From an uncultured Hoeflea sp. (GTDB lineage Bacteria; Pseudomonadota; Alphaproteobacteria; Rhizobiales; Rhizobiaceae), in contig NZ_CANMVK010000003.1 of NCBI RefSeq assembly GCF_947501405.1, positions 389,685 to 453,684 on the forward strand: a stretch of DNA of 64,000 bases, in the 5' to 3' direction. Positions within the stretch are counted from its first letter, which is position 1. Each line of letters begins with the position of its first letter. The notes beneath the pieces are model-generated. The model ran no database searches, was not told where the DNA came from, and was given only the letters and a program-made list of their open reading frames with translations. The translations under genes were made by a program, and so were the position numbers. Positions 19,315 through 28,546 of this stretch are shown here, in pieces.

Positions 19315-20566
19315 GCGCGGCACGGCTTTCCTCGGCGTCGCGGTCGAGCGACTGGATTTGCCTCAGCGCTGGGAAGCCGAAGCTCCAGGCCAAGGCGACG
19401 GCCAGCGTGCCGGCGCCGCCGATCACCACAGCTGCCACCGGGCCGATCAGGGCCGCCATGGTGCCGGCGCGGAATTCGCCAAGCTCATTGGATGCACCGA
19501 TGAACACCATGTTGACGGCGCTCACCCGGCCGCGCAACTCATCGGGCGTCCACAACTGCACCAGGCTCTGGCGCACATAGACCGAGATCATGTCGGAAGC
19601 GCCCATGACGATCAGTGCCGCTATCGACAGCAATGGCGACGTTGACAGGCCGAAAGTGACGGTGGCCGCGCCGAAGATGCCGACGGCGATAAACATTGCC
19701 GCCCCGGCATGACGGCGAACCGGGTAGGAGGCGAGATAGATAGCCATGGCGATGGCGCCGATCCCCGGTGCGGCGCGCAACCACCCCAGGCCGGTGGGGC
19801 CAAGTTCGAGCACGTCGCGGGCAAACACCGGCATCAGTGCCACCGCGCCGCCCAGCAGCACCGCAAACATGTCGAGCGAGATTGCGCCCAGAACGATCTT
19901 CTGATTGCGCACATAGCTTAGCCCGGCGACCAGAGCCTGCCAGCTCTGGGCCTGACCGCGCGATCGCTGCCTGGGTGGGGGCACCAGGGTGATGAACAAG
20001 GTTGCGAGCGCGAAGAAGCCCAGCGCCGTGGCGTATGGCGCGATCGCACCTACCCCATAGAGCAGGCCGCCCGCCACCGGGCCGACGATGGTCGCCGTTT
20101 GCCACGAGGTCGAATTCCAGGCAATTGCGTTGGGCAAATCCCTGGCGGGTACCAGATTTGGGGCCAATGACTGCGAGGCAGGGGCAAAAAAGGCCCTGGC
20201 AATGCCGATGACGAGAAGCACTGCGAAAATCGGAAGCGGCGAGGTCAAGCCCTGCCAGGCGAAATAGACCAGTGCCGCTGCGCAAACGCCGATGATGATC
20301 TCGCAGATCATCATGATGGTGCGCCGTCCGTAGCGGTCGGCGGCGGCGCCGGTCAGCAGGATCAGCACCAGCGCCGGCAGGAACTGGATCAGCCCGACCA
20401 GTCCGAGATCGAAGGGATCGCGGGTGAGATCATAGATCTGCCAACCGACGGCGACGCTGATGATCTGCAGCCCGAAGGTGGAGAGAAACCGTGCGGTGAA
20501 ATAATATGCGAAGGCGCGATGGCGAAATGCGGCAAAACGGTCATCGGCGCCGATCGGCAGGCTCAT
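19274..20566 (-). CDS. MFS transporter, EntS-like exporter
   Basis: 430 residues and twelve predicted membrane helices. The inter-helix 2-3 motif GAAADRYGRRTIMM is the classic MFS motif A variant. The N-terminus FRHRAFAYYFTARFLSTFG resembles the EntS/MFS_3 group, which includes enterobactin and other drug/siderophore exporters; the substrate is not predictable. It is divergent from yggT (196 bp apart) and convergent with the amidotransferase gene, overlapping its last 41 bp. Confidence 0.88.
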   Translation of the reverse strand: MSLPIGADDRFAAFRHRAFAYYFTARFLSTFGLQIISVAVGWQIYDLTRDPFDLGLVGLIQFLPALVLILLTGAAADRYGRRTIMMICEIIIGVCAAALVYFAWQGLTSPLPIFAVLLVIGIARAFFAPASQSLAPNLVPARDLPNAIAWNSTSWQTATIVGPVAGGLLYGVGAIAPYATALGFFALATLFITLVPPPRQRSRGQAQSWQALVAGLSYVRNQKIVLGAISLDMFAVLLGGAVALMPVFARDVLELGPTGLGWLRAAPGIGAIAMAIYLASYPVRRHAGAAMFIAVGIFGAATVTFGLSTSPLLSIAALIVMGASDMISVYVRQSLVQLWTPDELRGRVSAVNMVFIGASNELGEFRAGTMAALIGPVAAVVIGGAGTLAVALAWSFGFPALRQIQSLDRDAEESRAALKSGVDRPEKSGP

Positions 20567-20761
20567 GGCGGTGGTCCGGTTGGTGCGTTTCGGTAAAACG
20601 CGGGAGGATATGGGGCCACAATTGCAGCCTGCTGAGGCTCTCTATACACCAGTCGCACGCCCGCGCCACAGCGGCATAGGCGTCGGCTGGGGCGCCCGCC
20701 CTTGCCGCCTCGGGTTCGAATGTCTACATGTCGTTCACGCGACGAACAGCCGGAGACCTAA

Positions 20762-21052
20762 ATGTTTGCAGTCTTTCAAACCATCGACCTGGCGCTGGGG
20801 ATCTACACCTGGATCATCATCGGTAGCGCCATCTTCTCCTGGCTCTATGCCTTCAACGTGATCAATTCCAACAACCGGTTCGTCGGCATGGTCGGCGAGT
20901 TTCTCTACAAGGCCACCGAGCCGGCCCTCAGGCCGATCCGCCGGGTGTTGCCGGATTTGGGCGGGCTCGACATTTCGCCCATCGTGTTGTTGATCGCGAT
21001 CTTCTTCTTGCGCACCTTCATCGCCACGTCGATCGCGCCGATGTTCTTCTGA
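20762..21052 (+). CDS. YggT-family membrane protein
   Basis: 96 residues with two membrane helices ([20 protein letters not shown] and [19 protein letters not shown]) flanking [17 protein letters not shown], the YggT family signature. Members are linked to osmotic or membrane homeostasis and, in some bacteria, division; the mechanism is unknown. It is coupled to the DUF167 gene, whose likely CTG start overlaps this gene's stop. Confidence 0.93.
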   Translation: MFAVFQTIDLALGIYTWIIIGSAIFSWLYAFNVINSNNRFVGMVGEFLYKATEPALRPIRRVLPDLGGLDISPIVLLIAIFFLRTFIATSIAPMFF

Positions 21053-21366
21053 GCGCCTGGCGTCAGACACCGGATGGCGGGTTTGACCTGTCCGTGCGGC
21101 TGACGCCGCGCGCAGCGTCGGACCACGTCGACGGTTTGGATATCGATTCCGCCGGAGCTGTTCGCCTTAAAGCGCGGGTTCGCGCGGTGCCCGAAAAGAA
21201 CAAGGCCAACAGGGCTTTGGAGGCGCTGATTGCCGACCGGCTCGGTGTCGCCAAATCTTTTGTGCGCGTGACTTCAGGCGACGCCAGCCGCATCAAGACG
21301 CTTCGCATTGCCGCTTCAGCTGGCATCAGCGCCAACGCGCTTGAGGAACTCGTCCGCGAACGCTGA
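21049..21366 (+). CDS. DUF167 (YggU-like) protein, probable CTG start
   Basis: The homologous part is [16 protein letters not shown] followed by [17 protein letters not shown] and [11 protein letters not shown], typical of the ~100-residue YggU/DUF167 family of unknown function. The first ATG/GTG/TTG in frame is the GTG at 21094, but that would delete the first beta strand. Translating upstream gives [15 protein letters not shown] back to a CTG at 21049, which aligns with family N-termini and overlaps the yggT stop (TTCTGAG). I therefore extend to 21049 (105 residues). If CTG is not used, the protein begins at 21094 and is shortened. Confidence 0.75.
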   Translation: MSAWRQTPDGGFDLSVRLTPRAASDHVDGLDIDSAGAVRLKARVRAVPEKNKANRALEALIADRLGVAKSFVRVTSGDASRIKTLRIAASAGISANALEELVRER

Positions 21367-21383
21367 TCGCGGCCGAGCGATAC

Positions 21384-21917
21384 TCAAGCCTTGGTCTTGG
21401 CGCGGTCGATGGCCTCGACAATCAGCTTGCGGGCGGTTTCAGCATCGCGCCAGCCGCCGATCTTGACCCATTTGCCGGGTTCGAGATCCTTGTAATGCTC
21501 GAAAAAGTGCTCGATCTGCTGCAGCGTGATCTCCGGCATGTCGGTGTAGTCGACAACCTTGGAATAGCGCTGGGTGAGATGCGGCGAGGGCACGGCGATG
21601 ATCTTTTCATCCTGGCCGGAATTGTCTTCCATGATCAGCACGCCAATCGGCCGGGCGTTGATAACACAGCCCGGAATCAGCGGCCGGGTGTTGCACACCA
21701 GCACGTCGATCGGGTCGCCGTCGTCGGACAGGGTGTGGGGCACGAAGCCGTAATTTCCCGGGTAGGTCATCGGCGTGTAAAGAAAGCGATCAACGACCAG
21801 GGTGCCTGCATCCTTGTCCATCTCGTATTTGATGGGATGACCGCCCACGGGCACCTCGATGATCACGTTGACGTCGTGTGGCGGGTTTTCGCCGATGCTG
21901 ATGGCGTCTATGCGCAT
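21384..21917 (-). CDS. ppa: Inorganic pyrophosphatase
   Basis: 177 residues of the family I soluble pyrophosphatase, which hydrolyses PPi to drive biosynthesis. The Lys/Glu-rich entry [10 protein letters not shown], the [12 protein letters not shown] segment and the metal-binding [10 protein letters not shown] (three active-site Asp) are present. ATG 21917 is preceded by GGAGCG at proper spacing; the frame is open further upstream without family similarity. It is single-gene, convergent with DUF167. Confidence 0.97.
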   Translation of the reverse strand: MRIDAISIGENPPHDVNVIIEVPVGGHPIKYEMDKDAGTLVVDRFLYTPMTYPGNYGFVPHTLSDDGDPIDVLVCNTRPLIPGCVINARPIGVLIMEDNSGQDEKIIAVPSPHLTQRYSKVVDYTDMPEITLQQIEHFFEHYKDLEPGKWVKIGGWRDAETARKLIVEAIDRAKTKA

Positions 21918-22123
21918 GATCGCTCCAATTCCGGTGTCGCGGGCCTGTCCGCTCCGGAGCCGTTCCCCGGCCCGGTCCGCATGCCCGATGGTGCTGATTG
22001 CGCGTCGCTCGAGCCGGTGCTGTCGACCGCGCATGCAGCGGCCCCGCACTTAAAGCCAAAGCGATTCGTGCGCAACTGGACTTTCGGAGCGGGTGACAGG
22101 GTAGGGCCCAGGAATCCGGGCGA

Positions 22124-22630
22124 TCAGTTCCAGACGAAAGCGATCTTCTTGAGCGTCTTGCCGTCAAAGGTTTCGTGGCCCTCGGCGACGTCGGTGCCGC
22201 CCTGCAGCCGGTAGAAATCCACCGCCGGGTGGTTTTCTTCCAGACACCAGAGCGCCACGCCTTCGCAGCCCAATGACGCGAGCAATTGCCGGGCTTCGGT
22301 AAACAGCCGTTTGCCCAGGCCGACGCCCTGAAACTCGGGACGCAGATAGAGCTCGTAGATTTCGCCCTCCTGGGGCAGTGAGCGCGCCCGGTTGAGCCCC
22401 AGCGTTGCGTAACCGGCGATGGTTCCGCCGACATCGAGCACCAGAATTGAGGTCGCGCCGCGGATTGCCCGCCGCCACCAGCCGACATTTCGGCGCTCGA
22501 GCATGACGCGCAGCGACGTGTACGGCAAAATACCGGTATAGGCATGGCTCCAGGCCGCCCGGTGCGCCTCGGCGATGGCCTCGGCGTCCTGCGGCTCCGC
22601 GCGCCGTATGTCGATTGTCAACATGCTCAT
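22124..22630 (-). CDS. GNAT-family N-acetyltransferase
   Basis: 168 residues with the GNAT acetyl-CoA motif A (RPEFQGVGLGKRLFTEARQ) and an N-terminus DIRRAEPQDAEAIAEAHRAAW typical of the RimI-like acetyltransferases. The substrate cannot be inferred. The start is ATG 22630, with a second Met two codons later. A non-coding stretch of 323 bp lies upstream. Confidence 0.88.
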   Translation of the reverse strand: MSMLTIDIRRAEPQDAEAIAEAHRAAWSHAYTGILPYTSLRVMLERRNVGWWRRAIRGATSILVLDVGGTIAGYATLGLNRARSLPQEGEIYELYLRPEFQGVGLGKRLFTEARQLLASLGCEGVALWCLEENHPAVDFYRLQGGTDVAEGHETFDGKTLKKIAFVWN

Positions 22631-22759
22631 GCGGCTACACTATCGGTTCCCAAGTGTCCGGCGAAAGCGGCGAAACCGCCCTCCCGGCCTTAGCCCACAG
22701 CATTGTTTTGTGGACGGCTTGGGAGAAGTTAACCGTCTGTTAAGGAATTATGCAAGGCC

Positions 22760-22920
22760 GCAGCGGCACTCGCCATGTGGAACACGCGCGCCTGCCGGGT
22801 GGGCGGACGAGCCGTTCGCCGCATGCGAGATCGCCGAATAGGCGTGGATAATGGGGCGGTAAGCCCGTAACCCGCTTAGTCGTGAGCGCCCATATCCAGA
22901 CCGCGGCACTGAACCTGCGC
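22760..22920. other. Structured non-coding region between GNAT and CAT genes
   Basis: The 323-bp gap 22631-22953 holds no credible protein gene. Read on the + strand it contains several stable pairings: GGCGGACG / CGTTCGCC (22802-22809 with 22813-22820, triloop), CGCC-GAATA-GGCG (22832-22844), and a long-range pairing GGATAATGGGGCG (22846-22858) with CGCCCATATCC (22887-22897). No T-run terminator follows. This could be a processed structural RNA or only GC-rich leader DNA; I could not match it to a known RNA family. Confidence 0.3.
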
Positions 22921-22953
22921 GGACCTTACAGATCGTAGTGCTGGATGCGTGGC

Positions 22954-23616
22954 TCAGCCGATATCGGCAAAGCGGTCGAGATTGGCTTGCGCCGCCTCGA
23001 AGAACTGGCCGACCTGCAGGCCGTCAGCCAGCGCATGGTGGACTTGCACAGCCATGGCGCAACTCCAGCGCCCATCGGGGCTTTTCACCAGCTTGCCCCA
23101 GGAAAACCGCGGGATGCAGTCATCCGGACCCGGCAGCGCATTGTCGAGCGCGGTGAAATCGAGCCATGGCAGACAGGAGAGATAGGCCAGATCCACCCGC
23201 TCGCCGGTGTTGGCGCCGAGATCCGTCCCCTTCGCGGTCTCCTCGATGATCGCCTTGCAGCTTTCATCGAAGCGAGCCCAGTCGGCAAAATAGGGAATAT
23301 AGGCGTATCCAAAAGTGTCCCCGGGCCGCGGCACCGTTGCCGACAGCGCGATCTCGTCGAACTCAAACACCTTCTCGCCGCCATCGGCAGCCGACGCAAA
23401 CCGTGTTTTGAGCGCGGACACCGCATGTACACCCGCACCGATGGTGTGGATGAAGGCGCGGTAGGGCGAGACACCGGCCGGTTTGGCCCGGGTCATCAGG
23501 GCAGTCGCGTCGAGCCGTGCGGTGGTGGCGAATTGCGGCCGGTCGTAGGTCCGAAACAGCCGGTACTGACCGGCCCTTGACCAGCTCTCGATATCGATTT
23601 CGCGGCCGGTGCTCAT
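22954..23616 (-). CDS. Chloramphenicol-acetyltransferase-like protein (CatA fold)
   Basis: 220 residues of the trimeric type A CAT family. The diagnostic catalytic motif VHHALADGLQVGQFF holds His193, and the N-terminal REHF-like region reads IESWSRAGQYRLFRTY. CAT acetylates chloramphenicol, but chromosomal homologues may act on other hydroxyl substrates. ATG 23616 lies only 1 bp past the typA stop, so the gene is probably cotranscribed behind typA. Alternative starts upstream lie inside typA. Confidence 0.85.
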   Translation of the reverse strand: MSTGREIDIESWSRAGQYRLFRTYDRPQFATTARLDATALMTRAKPAGVSPYRAFIHTIGAGVHAVSALKTRFASAADGGEKVFEFDEIALSATVPRPGDTFGYAYIPYFADWARFDESCKAIIEETAKGTDLGANTGERVDLAYLSCLPWLDFTALDNALPGPDDCIPRFSWGKLVKSPDGRWSCAMAVQVHHALADGLQVGQFFEAAQANLDRFADIG

Positions 23617-23617
23617 A

Positions 23618-25441
23618 TCATGCGGCTCCGGCGCGGGCTTTTTCAAGCCGCTTGCGATCATTTGCGTCGAGATAGCGCTTGCGCAGGCGGATCGATTTCG
23701 GCGTGACTTCCATCAGTTCATCGTCCTGAATCCAGGACAGCGCCCGGTCAAGCGTCATGCGGATCGGCGGGGTCAGTTTGACCGCCTCGTCCTTGCCGGC
23801 AGAGCGGATGTTGGTGAGCTGCTTGCCCTTGAGCACATTGACCTCGAGATCGTTGTCGCGGGTGTGAATGCCGATGATCATGCCGGTGTAGACCTTGTCG
23901 CCCGGCTCAATGATCATCGGACCGCGATCCTCGAGATTGAACATGGCGTAGGCCACCGCCTCGCCCGGCTGGTTGGCCAGCAGTACGCCGTTGGTGCGGC
24001 CGGCAATGTTGCCCTTGAACGGCTGATAACCGTGGAACAGCCGGTTCATCACCGCGGTGCCGCGGGTGTCGGTCAAAAGTTCCGACTGGTAGCCGATCAG
24101 GCCGCGTGTCGGCGCATGGAAGACCAGCCGCACACGGTTGCCGCCTGACGGGCGCAGCTCGACCATCTCGGCCTTGCGCTCGGACATTTTCTGCACAACC
24201 ACGCCGGAATGCTCGTCATCGACGTCGATGACAACCTCTTCGATCGGCTCCATCAACTGGCCGTTCTCGTCATTGTGCATGACCACGCGCGGCCGCGACA
24301 CGGCAAGCTCGAAGCCCTCGCGGCGCATGGTTTCGATCAACACTGCGAGCTGCAATTCACCGCGGCCGGAGACATAGAAGGAATCCTTGCCTTCCGATTC
24401 CTCGATCTTCAGCGCGACATTGCCTTCGGCTTCCTTGAGCAGGCGATCGCGGATGACGCGGCTTGTCACCTTGTCGCCCTCGGTTCCGGCCAGCGGCGAA
24501 TCATTGACCAGGAAGGTCATGGTCACGGTCGGCGGGTCGATCGGCTGGGCGGTCAGCGCCTGGGTGACGGAGGGGTCGCAGAAGGTGTCGGCCACGGTGC
24601 CCTTGGAGAGACCGGCAATGGCGACGATGTCGCCGGCATGGGCTTCTTCCACCGGCTGCCGCTCAAGACCCCGGAATGCAAGAATCTTGGAGATACGGCC
24701 GTTTTCGACCAGCTTGCCGTCGCCGTTGAGCACCTTGACGCTCTGGTTGGGCTTGATCGAGCCTGAATGAATCCGGCCGGTGATGATCCTGCCCAGGAAC
24801 GGATTGGCTTCCAGGATCGTGCCGATCATCCGGAACGGGCCTTCGGCGACCTGCGGTTCGGGCACATGGTCGATGACCAGATCGAACAGCGGGGTCAGTG
24901 AGGAGTTTTCCGGCTGCTCGGGTTCGGCCGCCATCCATCCATTGCGGCCCGAACCGTAGAGGATCGGGAAATCGAGCTGTTCGTCGGTGGCGTCAAGCGC
25001 TGCGAACAGGTCGAACACCTCGTTGATTACCTCGTCGGCGCGAGCGTCCGGGCGATCGATCTTGTTGATCGCCACAATCGGCCGCAGGCCGACCTTGAGC
25101 GCCTTGCCGACCACGAATTTGGTCTGCGGCATCGGGCCTTCGGCGGCGTCGACCAGAACGATGGCGCCATCGACCATCGACAGGATGCGCTCCACCTCGC
25201 CGCCGAAATCGGCGTGGCCGGGCGTGTCGACGATGTTGATGCGGGTTCCCTTCCATTCAACCGAGGTGGCTTTGGCGAGAATGGTGATCCCGCGCTCCTT
25301 CTCGATGTCGCCCGAATCCATGGCGCGCTCCTGGACGCGTTCATTCTCGCGGTAGACGCCGGATTGTTTGAGCAGTTCGTCGACAAGCGTGGTCTTGCCA
25401 TGGTCAACGTGGGCGATGATCGCAATATTGCGCAGGGACAT
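23618..25441 (-). CDS. typA: Ribosome-associated GTPase TypA/BipA
   Basis: 607 residues, a translational GTPase that binds 70S ribosomes and supports 50S assembly at low temperature and under stress. G motifs are AHVDHGKTT (G1), [14 protein letters not shown] (G3) and NKIDR (G4); EF-G-like domains and the BipA-specific C-terminus follow. Start at ATG 25441 (MSLRNIAII). The frame continues upstream, including an ATG at 25507, through a terminator-like hairpin in the leader (see 25460-25497), so a longer form is conceivable but unlikely. Confidence 0.96.
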   Translation of the reverse strand: MSLRNIAIIAHVDHGKTTLVDELLKQSGVYRENERVQERAMDSGDIEKERGITILAKATSVEWKGTRINIVDTPGHADFGGEVERILSMVDGAIVLVDAAEGPMPQTKFVVGKALKVGLRPIVAINKIDRPDARADEVINEVFDLFAALDATDEQLDFPILYGSGRNGWMAAEPEQPENSSLTPLFDLVIDHVPEPQVAEGPFRMIGTILEANPFLGRIITGRIHSGSIKPNQSVKVLNGDGKLVENGRISKILAFRGLERQPVEEAHAGDIVAIAGLSKGTVADTFCDPSVTQALTAQPIDPPTVTMTFLVNDSPLAGTEGDKVTSRVIRDRLLKEAEGNVALKIEESEGKDSFYVSGRGELQLAVLIETMRREGFELAVSRPRVVMHNDENGQLMEPIEEVVIDVDDEHSGVVVQKMSERKAEMVELRPSGGNRVRLVFHAPTRGLIGYQSELLTDTRGTAVMNRLFHGYQPFKGNIAGRTNGVLLANQPGEAVAYAMFNLEDRGPMIIEPGDKVYTGMIIGIHTRDNDLEVNVLKGKQLTNIRSAGKDEAVKLTPPIRMTLDRALSWIQDDELMEVTPKSIRLRKRYLDANDRKRLEKARAGAA

Positions 25442-25459
25442 GGGATCTGGTCTCGATTT

Positions 25460-25497
25460 GAAGAATAGAAAAGCGCCGGAACCTTCGATCCCGGCGC
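25460..25497 (-). promoter_or_regulatory. Terminator-like hairpin in the typA leader
   Basis: On the minus strand GCGCCGG and CCGGCGC (25491-25497 and 25473-25479) form a 7-bp GC stem with an 11-nt loop, followed at once by TTTTCTATTCTT. It has the layout of an intrinsic terminator yet sits about 30 nt before the typA ATG and points into it. It could be an attenuator or could end an upstream small transcript. The stretch is also in frame with typA. Confidence 0.5.
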
Positions 25498-25539
25498 GGG
25501 TCGGCATCAGCCGGAAATTGCGCGGCTTATACAGGCTTT

Positions 25540-25555
25540 TTCGCAATTGCGAAAG
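25540..25555. promoter_or_regulatory. 16-bp perfect palindrome upstream of typA
   Basis: TTTCGCAATTGCGAAA is a perfect palindrome in the 279-bp divergent region between typA (minus) and the VOC gene (plus). On the minus strand a TATAAG-like -10 follows 10 bp downstream of the palindrome, so a regulator bound here would overlap the -35 region. The factor is unknown. Confidence 0.45.
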
Positions 25556-25720
25556 GGGTTGCCTGACGGGCCGGATCAGAACGCAGGAAAGGTGCCCCGA
25601 TCCCGCTTTGCGGTGCTTGCCGCTGTCAGCCCGGCCAGCAAGGCGCAATCCGCCGGGACGGCTTGATGCCGCTCACGGATGGGCTCACAATTGGCGGATT
25701 GAGGAGAACGGGAGGCGACA

Positions 25721-26302
25721 ATGCGGAAACTTCAGGCGCAAGGCATCCATCACATCACCCTGGTGGGCGCCGACCGGCAGACTTCCATCGACTTCTGGGA
25801 GGGTGTGCTTGGTATGCCGTTCATTTTCGAACAGCCCAATCTCGACCGGGAAGCGGAAAGCCATCTCTATTTCGACCCCGGCGATGGCCGTCTGATTACG
25901 ATCTTCACCAATGAAGACCGCAATCCCGACCCGGCGCGCACGCCCACCGATCCGGGCTGTGTGCATCATCTTGCCATCAACGTCTCCCGGGCGAGCTTCT
26001 CACAGGCGGTGGAAAGGCTCGATGAGCGCGGCATCTCCCACAGCGGGATCAAGGACCGTGGCTTTATGGATTCGATCTATTTCAAGGATCCGATGGGCTT
26101 CCTGATCGAGCTTGCCTGCTACCGGTTCGAGCCGCCTGCGGGATCATCTCATGCGGAGGTGTTCATCGAGGCGCACCGGATCCGGGTGGCGCGCGGCGAT
26201 TACAACATCGCCGAGATCCATCTGGCCGATGCAATCGAGGCAATTGTCGAACGGTCGCATGGGTCACTGTCGGACGACAGGACACCGAAGAACCCCTATT
26301 GA
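25721..26302 (+). CDS. VOC-superfamily (glyoxalase/ring-cleaving dioxygenase-like) protein
   Basis: 193 residues. A vicinal-oxygen-chelate module spans residues 8-130 with candidate metal ligands His in GIHHITLVG, His in CVHHLAINV and Glu in GFLIELACY; about 60 extra C-terminal residues follow. Family members include extradiol dioxygenases, glyoxalase I and related isomerases; the substrate is unknown. It is divergent from typA and ends 25 bp before the convergent M3 peptidase gene. Confidence 0.85.
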   Translation: MRKLQAQGIHHITLVGADRQTSIDFWEGVLGMPFIFEQPNLDREAESHLYFDPGDGRLITIFTNEDRNPDPARTPTDPGCVHHLAINVSRASFSQAVERLDERGISHSGIKDRGFMDSIYFKDPMGFLIELACYRFEPPAGSSHAEVFIEAHRIRVARGDYNIAEIHLADAIEAIVERSHGSLSDDRTPKNPY

Positions 26303-26327
26303 GAAAGCACTCGGGAACAGCTTCAGA

Positions 26328-28391
26328 TCAGGCCAATCCGCGTTTGTTCAGCATTGCCGACGGGTCGGGCATACGGCCGCGGAACGCCTGGTAGAGTTCG
26401 GCGGGGTCGCGCGAGGCGCCGGCGGAATAGATGTAGGTGCGCAGTTTCTCCGAGGTTTCGCGGTCAAACGGATCGCCGGTTTCCTCAAAGGCGGAGAAGG
26501 CGTCGGCGTCGAGTACCTCCGACCACATGTAGGAATAGTAGCCGGCGGAATAGCCGTCACCGGCAAACACATGCAGAAAATGCGGACTGGCATGACGCAT
26601 GACGATTGCGTCGGGCATCCCCAGCTTCTTGAGGGTTCGCGCCTCGAACTCCGCCGGATCAGCTTTGGCGTCTGTATCTTCGGCCGGAGTGTGCCAGGCC
26701 ATGTCGACCAGCGCCGAGGCGGTGAATTCGACTGCTGCGAAGCCGGCGTTGAAGGTGCGCGCGGCAAGCACCTTGTCGAGCAGCGCCCCGGGAATCGGTT
26801 CGCCGGTACGGTAATGCCGGGCGTGGGTCTCAAGAATCTCGGGTACTGTCAGCCAGTGCTCGTAGAGCTGGGAGGGCAGTTCCACGAAATCACGGCTGAC
26901 CGAAGTGCCCGAGAGCGACGGATAAGTGACATCGGACAGCATGCCATGCAGCGCGTGGCCGAATTCGTGAAACAGGGTGCGGGCGTCGTCGAGTGACAAC
27001 AGTGCCGGCTGGCCTTTGGCGGGCTTGGCGAAATTGAGCACGTTGACGACGATTGGCCTGCGTTCCGCAGTCCCGTCCGGCAGCGGCAGCTTGTGCTGGC
27101 TCTGCAAGGCGCTCATCCAGGCGCCGGAACGCTTGGAGGGACGGGCGAAATAATCGGCAATAAAGGTGGCGATGCGGTCGCCGTCCGGTCCCAGAACCTC
27201 GAACACCCGCGCATCAGGATGGGGGCCGTTGATGTCGGGCCGTTCTTTCATGGCTAGGCCAAACAACCGCCCGGCGACATCGAAACAAGCGTCGATCATC
27301 TTGTCGAGCGCCAGATAAGGCTTGAGTTCGGCTTCGGAGAAGTCGAACCGGCGGGCCTTGAGCTGTTCCGCATAGTGCCGCCAGTCCCAGGCCGCGACCT
27401 CGTGGTTGGCTCCGGCTTTGGCCACCAGCAGCGCCAGATCGCGCTGATCGGCCTCGGCGTGGGCGACCGCGCGGGTCCAGACATTGCCGAGCAGCGCGTT
27501 CACCGCTTCAGGCGTTTTGGCCATGGTGTCGTCGAGCTTGAGTGCCGCGTAGCTGTCATAGCCCAGCAGCGCGGCCTTTTCGGCGCGCAGCGCGATGATT
27601 TGCGAAATCAATGCCCGATTGTCCGTCTCGCCACCGCCCGCGCCACGGGCTGTCCAGGCCTTGAAGGCGGTTTCGCGCAGATCGCGCCGGGCGCTGGAGA
27701 CCAGGAAGGGTTCAATGATGGAGCGCGACAGGGTGACCGCATATCGGCCTTCATGGCCACGGTCAGCAGCCACAGCAGCCATGGCGCTGCGCAGATCATC
27801 GGGCAATCCATCGAGATCGGATCCGTCGTCCAGCAGCAAAATCCAATCTCTTTCGTCGGCTAACACATTTTGGCCAAAGCGGGCACCGAGCCCGGCAAGC
27901 TCCTCGCCAATCTGAGCCAGGCGCTTTTGCTTGTCAGCATCAAGACCAGCCCCGGCCTTGATGAAAGACTTCCAGACCCGTTCGAGAAGCCGGTGTTGTT
28001 CCGGTGACAGATCGCTATCGTTGCGATTCCGGTACAATTCATCGACTCGAGCGAACAGCGTGCGGTTCATAGCGATCCCGGAGTAATGCCGCGACATTCG
28101 CGGAGCGATCTCGCGCTCCAGCGCCTGTATGGTGTCATTGGTGTCGGTGCCGGCCCGGTTCCAGAACAAGGCTGACACCTTGGAGAGCTTGTCTCCGGCA
28201 CGTTCCAGGGCGGTCAGGGTATTGTCGAAATCACCGGCCTCGCGATTTTCGGCGATTGCCATGATCTCACGATCATGTTCGGCAAAAGCAAGATCGAAAG
28301 CCGGCTTAAAATCGTCGTCGGCAATGGCTTGAAACTCCGGCAGCCCCAACGGGCCGGTCCAGGCAAACAGCGGCGATGCGGAAGAGGTCAT
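26328..28391 (-). CDS. M3-family metallopeptidase (oligopeptidase/peptidyl-dipeptidase Dcp type)
   Basis: 687 residues, the normal length of the thimet-oligopeptidase family, which degrades short peptides in the cytoplasm. The zinc site is TLFHEFGHALHGML at about residues 470-485 (HExxH plus a downstream Glu), and upstream regions such as WDWRHYAEQLKARRFDFSE are typical of Dcp/OpdA. Start ATG 28391 (MTSSASPLFAWTGPLGLP) fits family N-termini; the open frame to 28511 has no similarity. argG ends 155 bp upstream on the same strand. Confidence 0.93.
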   Translation of the reverse strand: MTSSASPLFAWTGPLGLPEFQAIADDDFKPAFDLAFAEHDREIMAIAENREAGDFDNTLTALERAGDKLSKVSALFWNRAGTDTNDTIQALEREIAPRMSRHYSGIAMNRTLFARVDELYRNRNDSDLSPEQHRLLERVWKSFIKAGAGLDADKQKRLAQIGEELAGLGARFGQNVLADERDWILLLDDGSDLDGLPDDLRSAMAAVAADRGHEGRYAVTLSRSIIEPFLVSSARRDLRETAFKAWTARGAGGGETDNRALISQIIALRAEKAALLGYDSYAALKLDDTMAKTPEAVNALLGNVWTRAVAHAEADQRDLALLVAKAGANHEVAAWDWRHYAEQLKARRFDFSEAELKPYLALDKMIDACFDVAGRLFGLAMKERPDINGPHPDARVFEVLGPDGDRIATFIADYFARPSKRSGAWMSALQSQHKLPLPDGTAERRPIVVNVLNFAKPAKGQPALLSLDDARTLFHEFGHALHGMLSDVTYPSLSGTSVSRDFVELPSQLYEHWLTVPEILETHARHYRTGEPIPGALLDKVLAARTFNAGFAAVEFTASALVDMAWHTPAEDTDAKADPAEFEARTLKKLGMPDAIVMRHASPHFLHVFAGDGYSAGYYSYMWSEVLDADAFSAFEETGDPFDRETSEKLRTYIYSAGASRDPAELYQAFRGRMPDPSAMLNKRGLA

Positions 28392-28546
28392 ATCAAGCTC
28401 CTTGTCGTGGATATGGATGTAGGAAGGCTTCGCCTCCACGGCAAGCGGATGCGCCGGAGATGGTCTCAGATGCAACAGGGCGGAGCCGCGTTGCGGCCCC
28501 GCCCTTTGCATGGGAACCGGCCATTCGGTCCGGTTCGGTGCTGTTG

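Noticed and set aside
22800..22841. In-frame ADEPFAACEIAE followed by a stop, considered as a tmRNA tag
   Set aside because: It does not end in Ala-Ala as alphaproteobacterial tags do, and no tmRNA acceptor arm is visible around it.
22954..23616. Calling the CAT-like gene an antibiotic-resistance determinant
   Set aside because: Chromosomal, core-like neighbourhood and codon use; the fold is clear but chloramphenicol as substrate is not shown.
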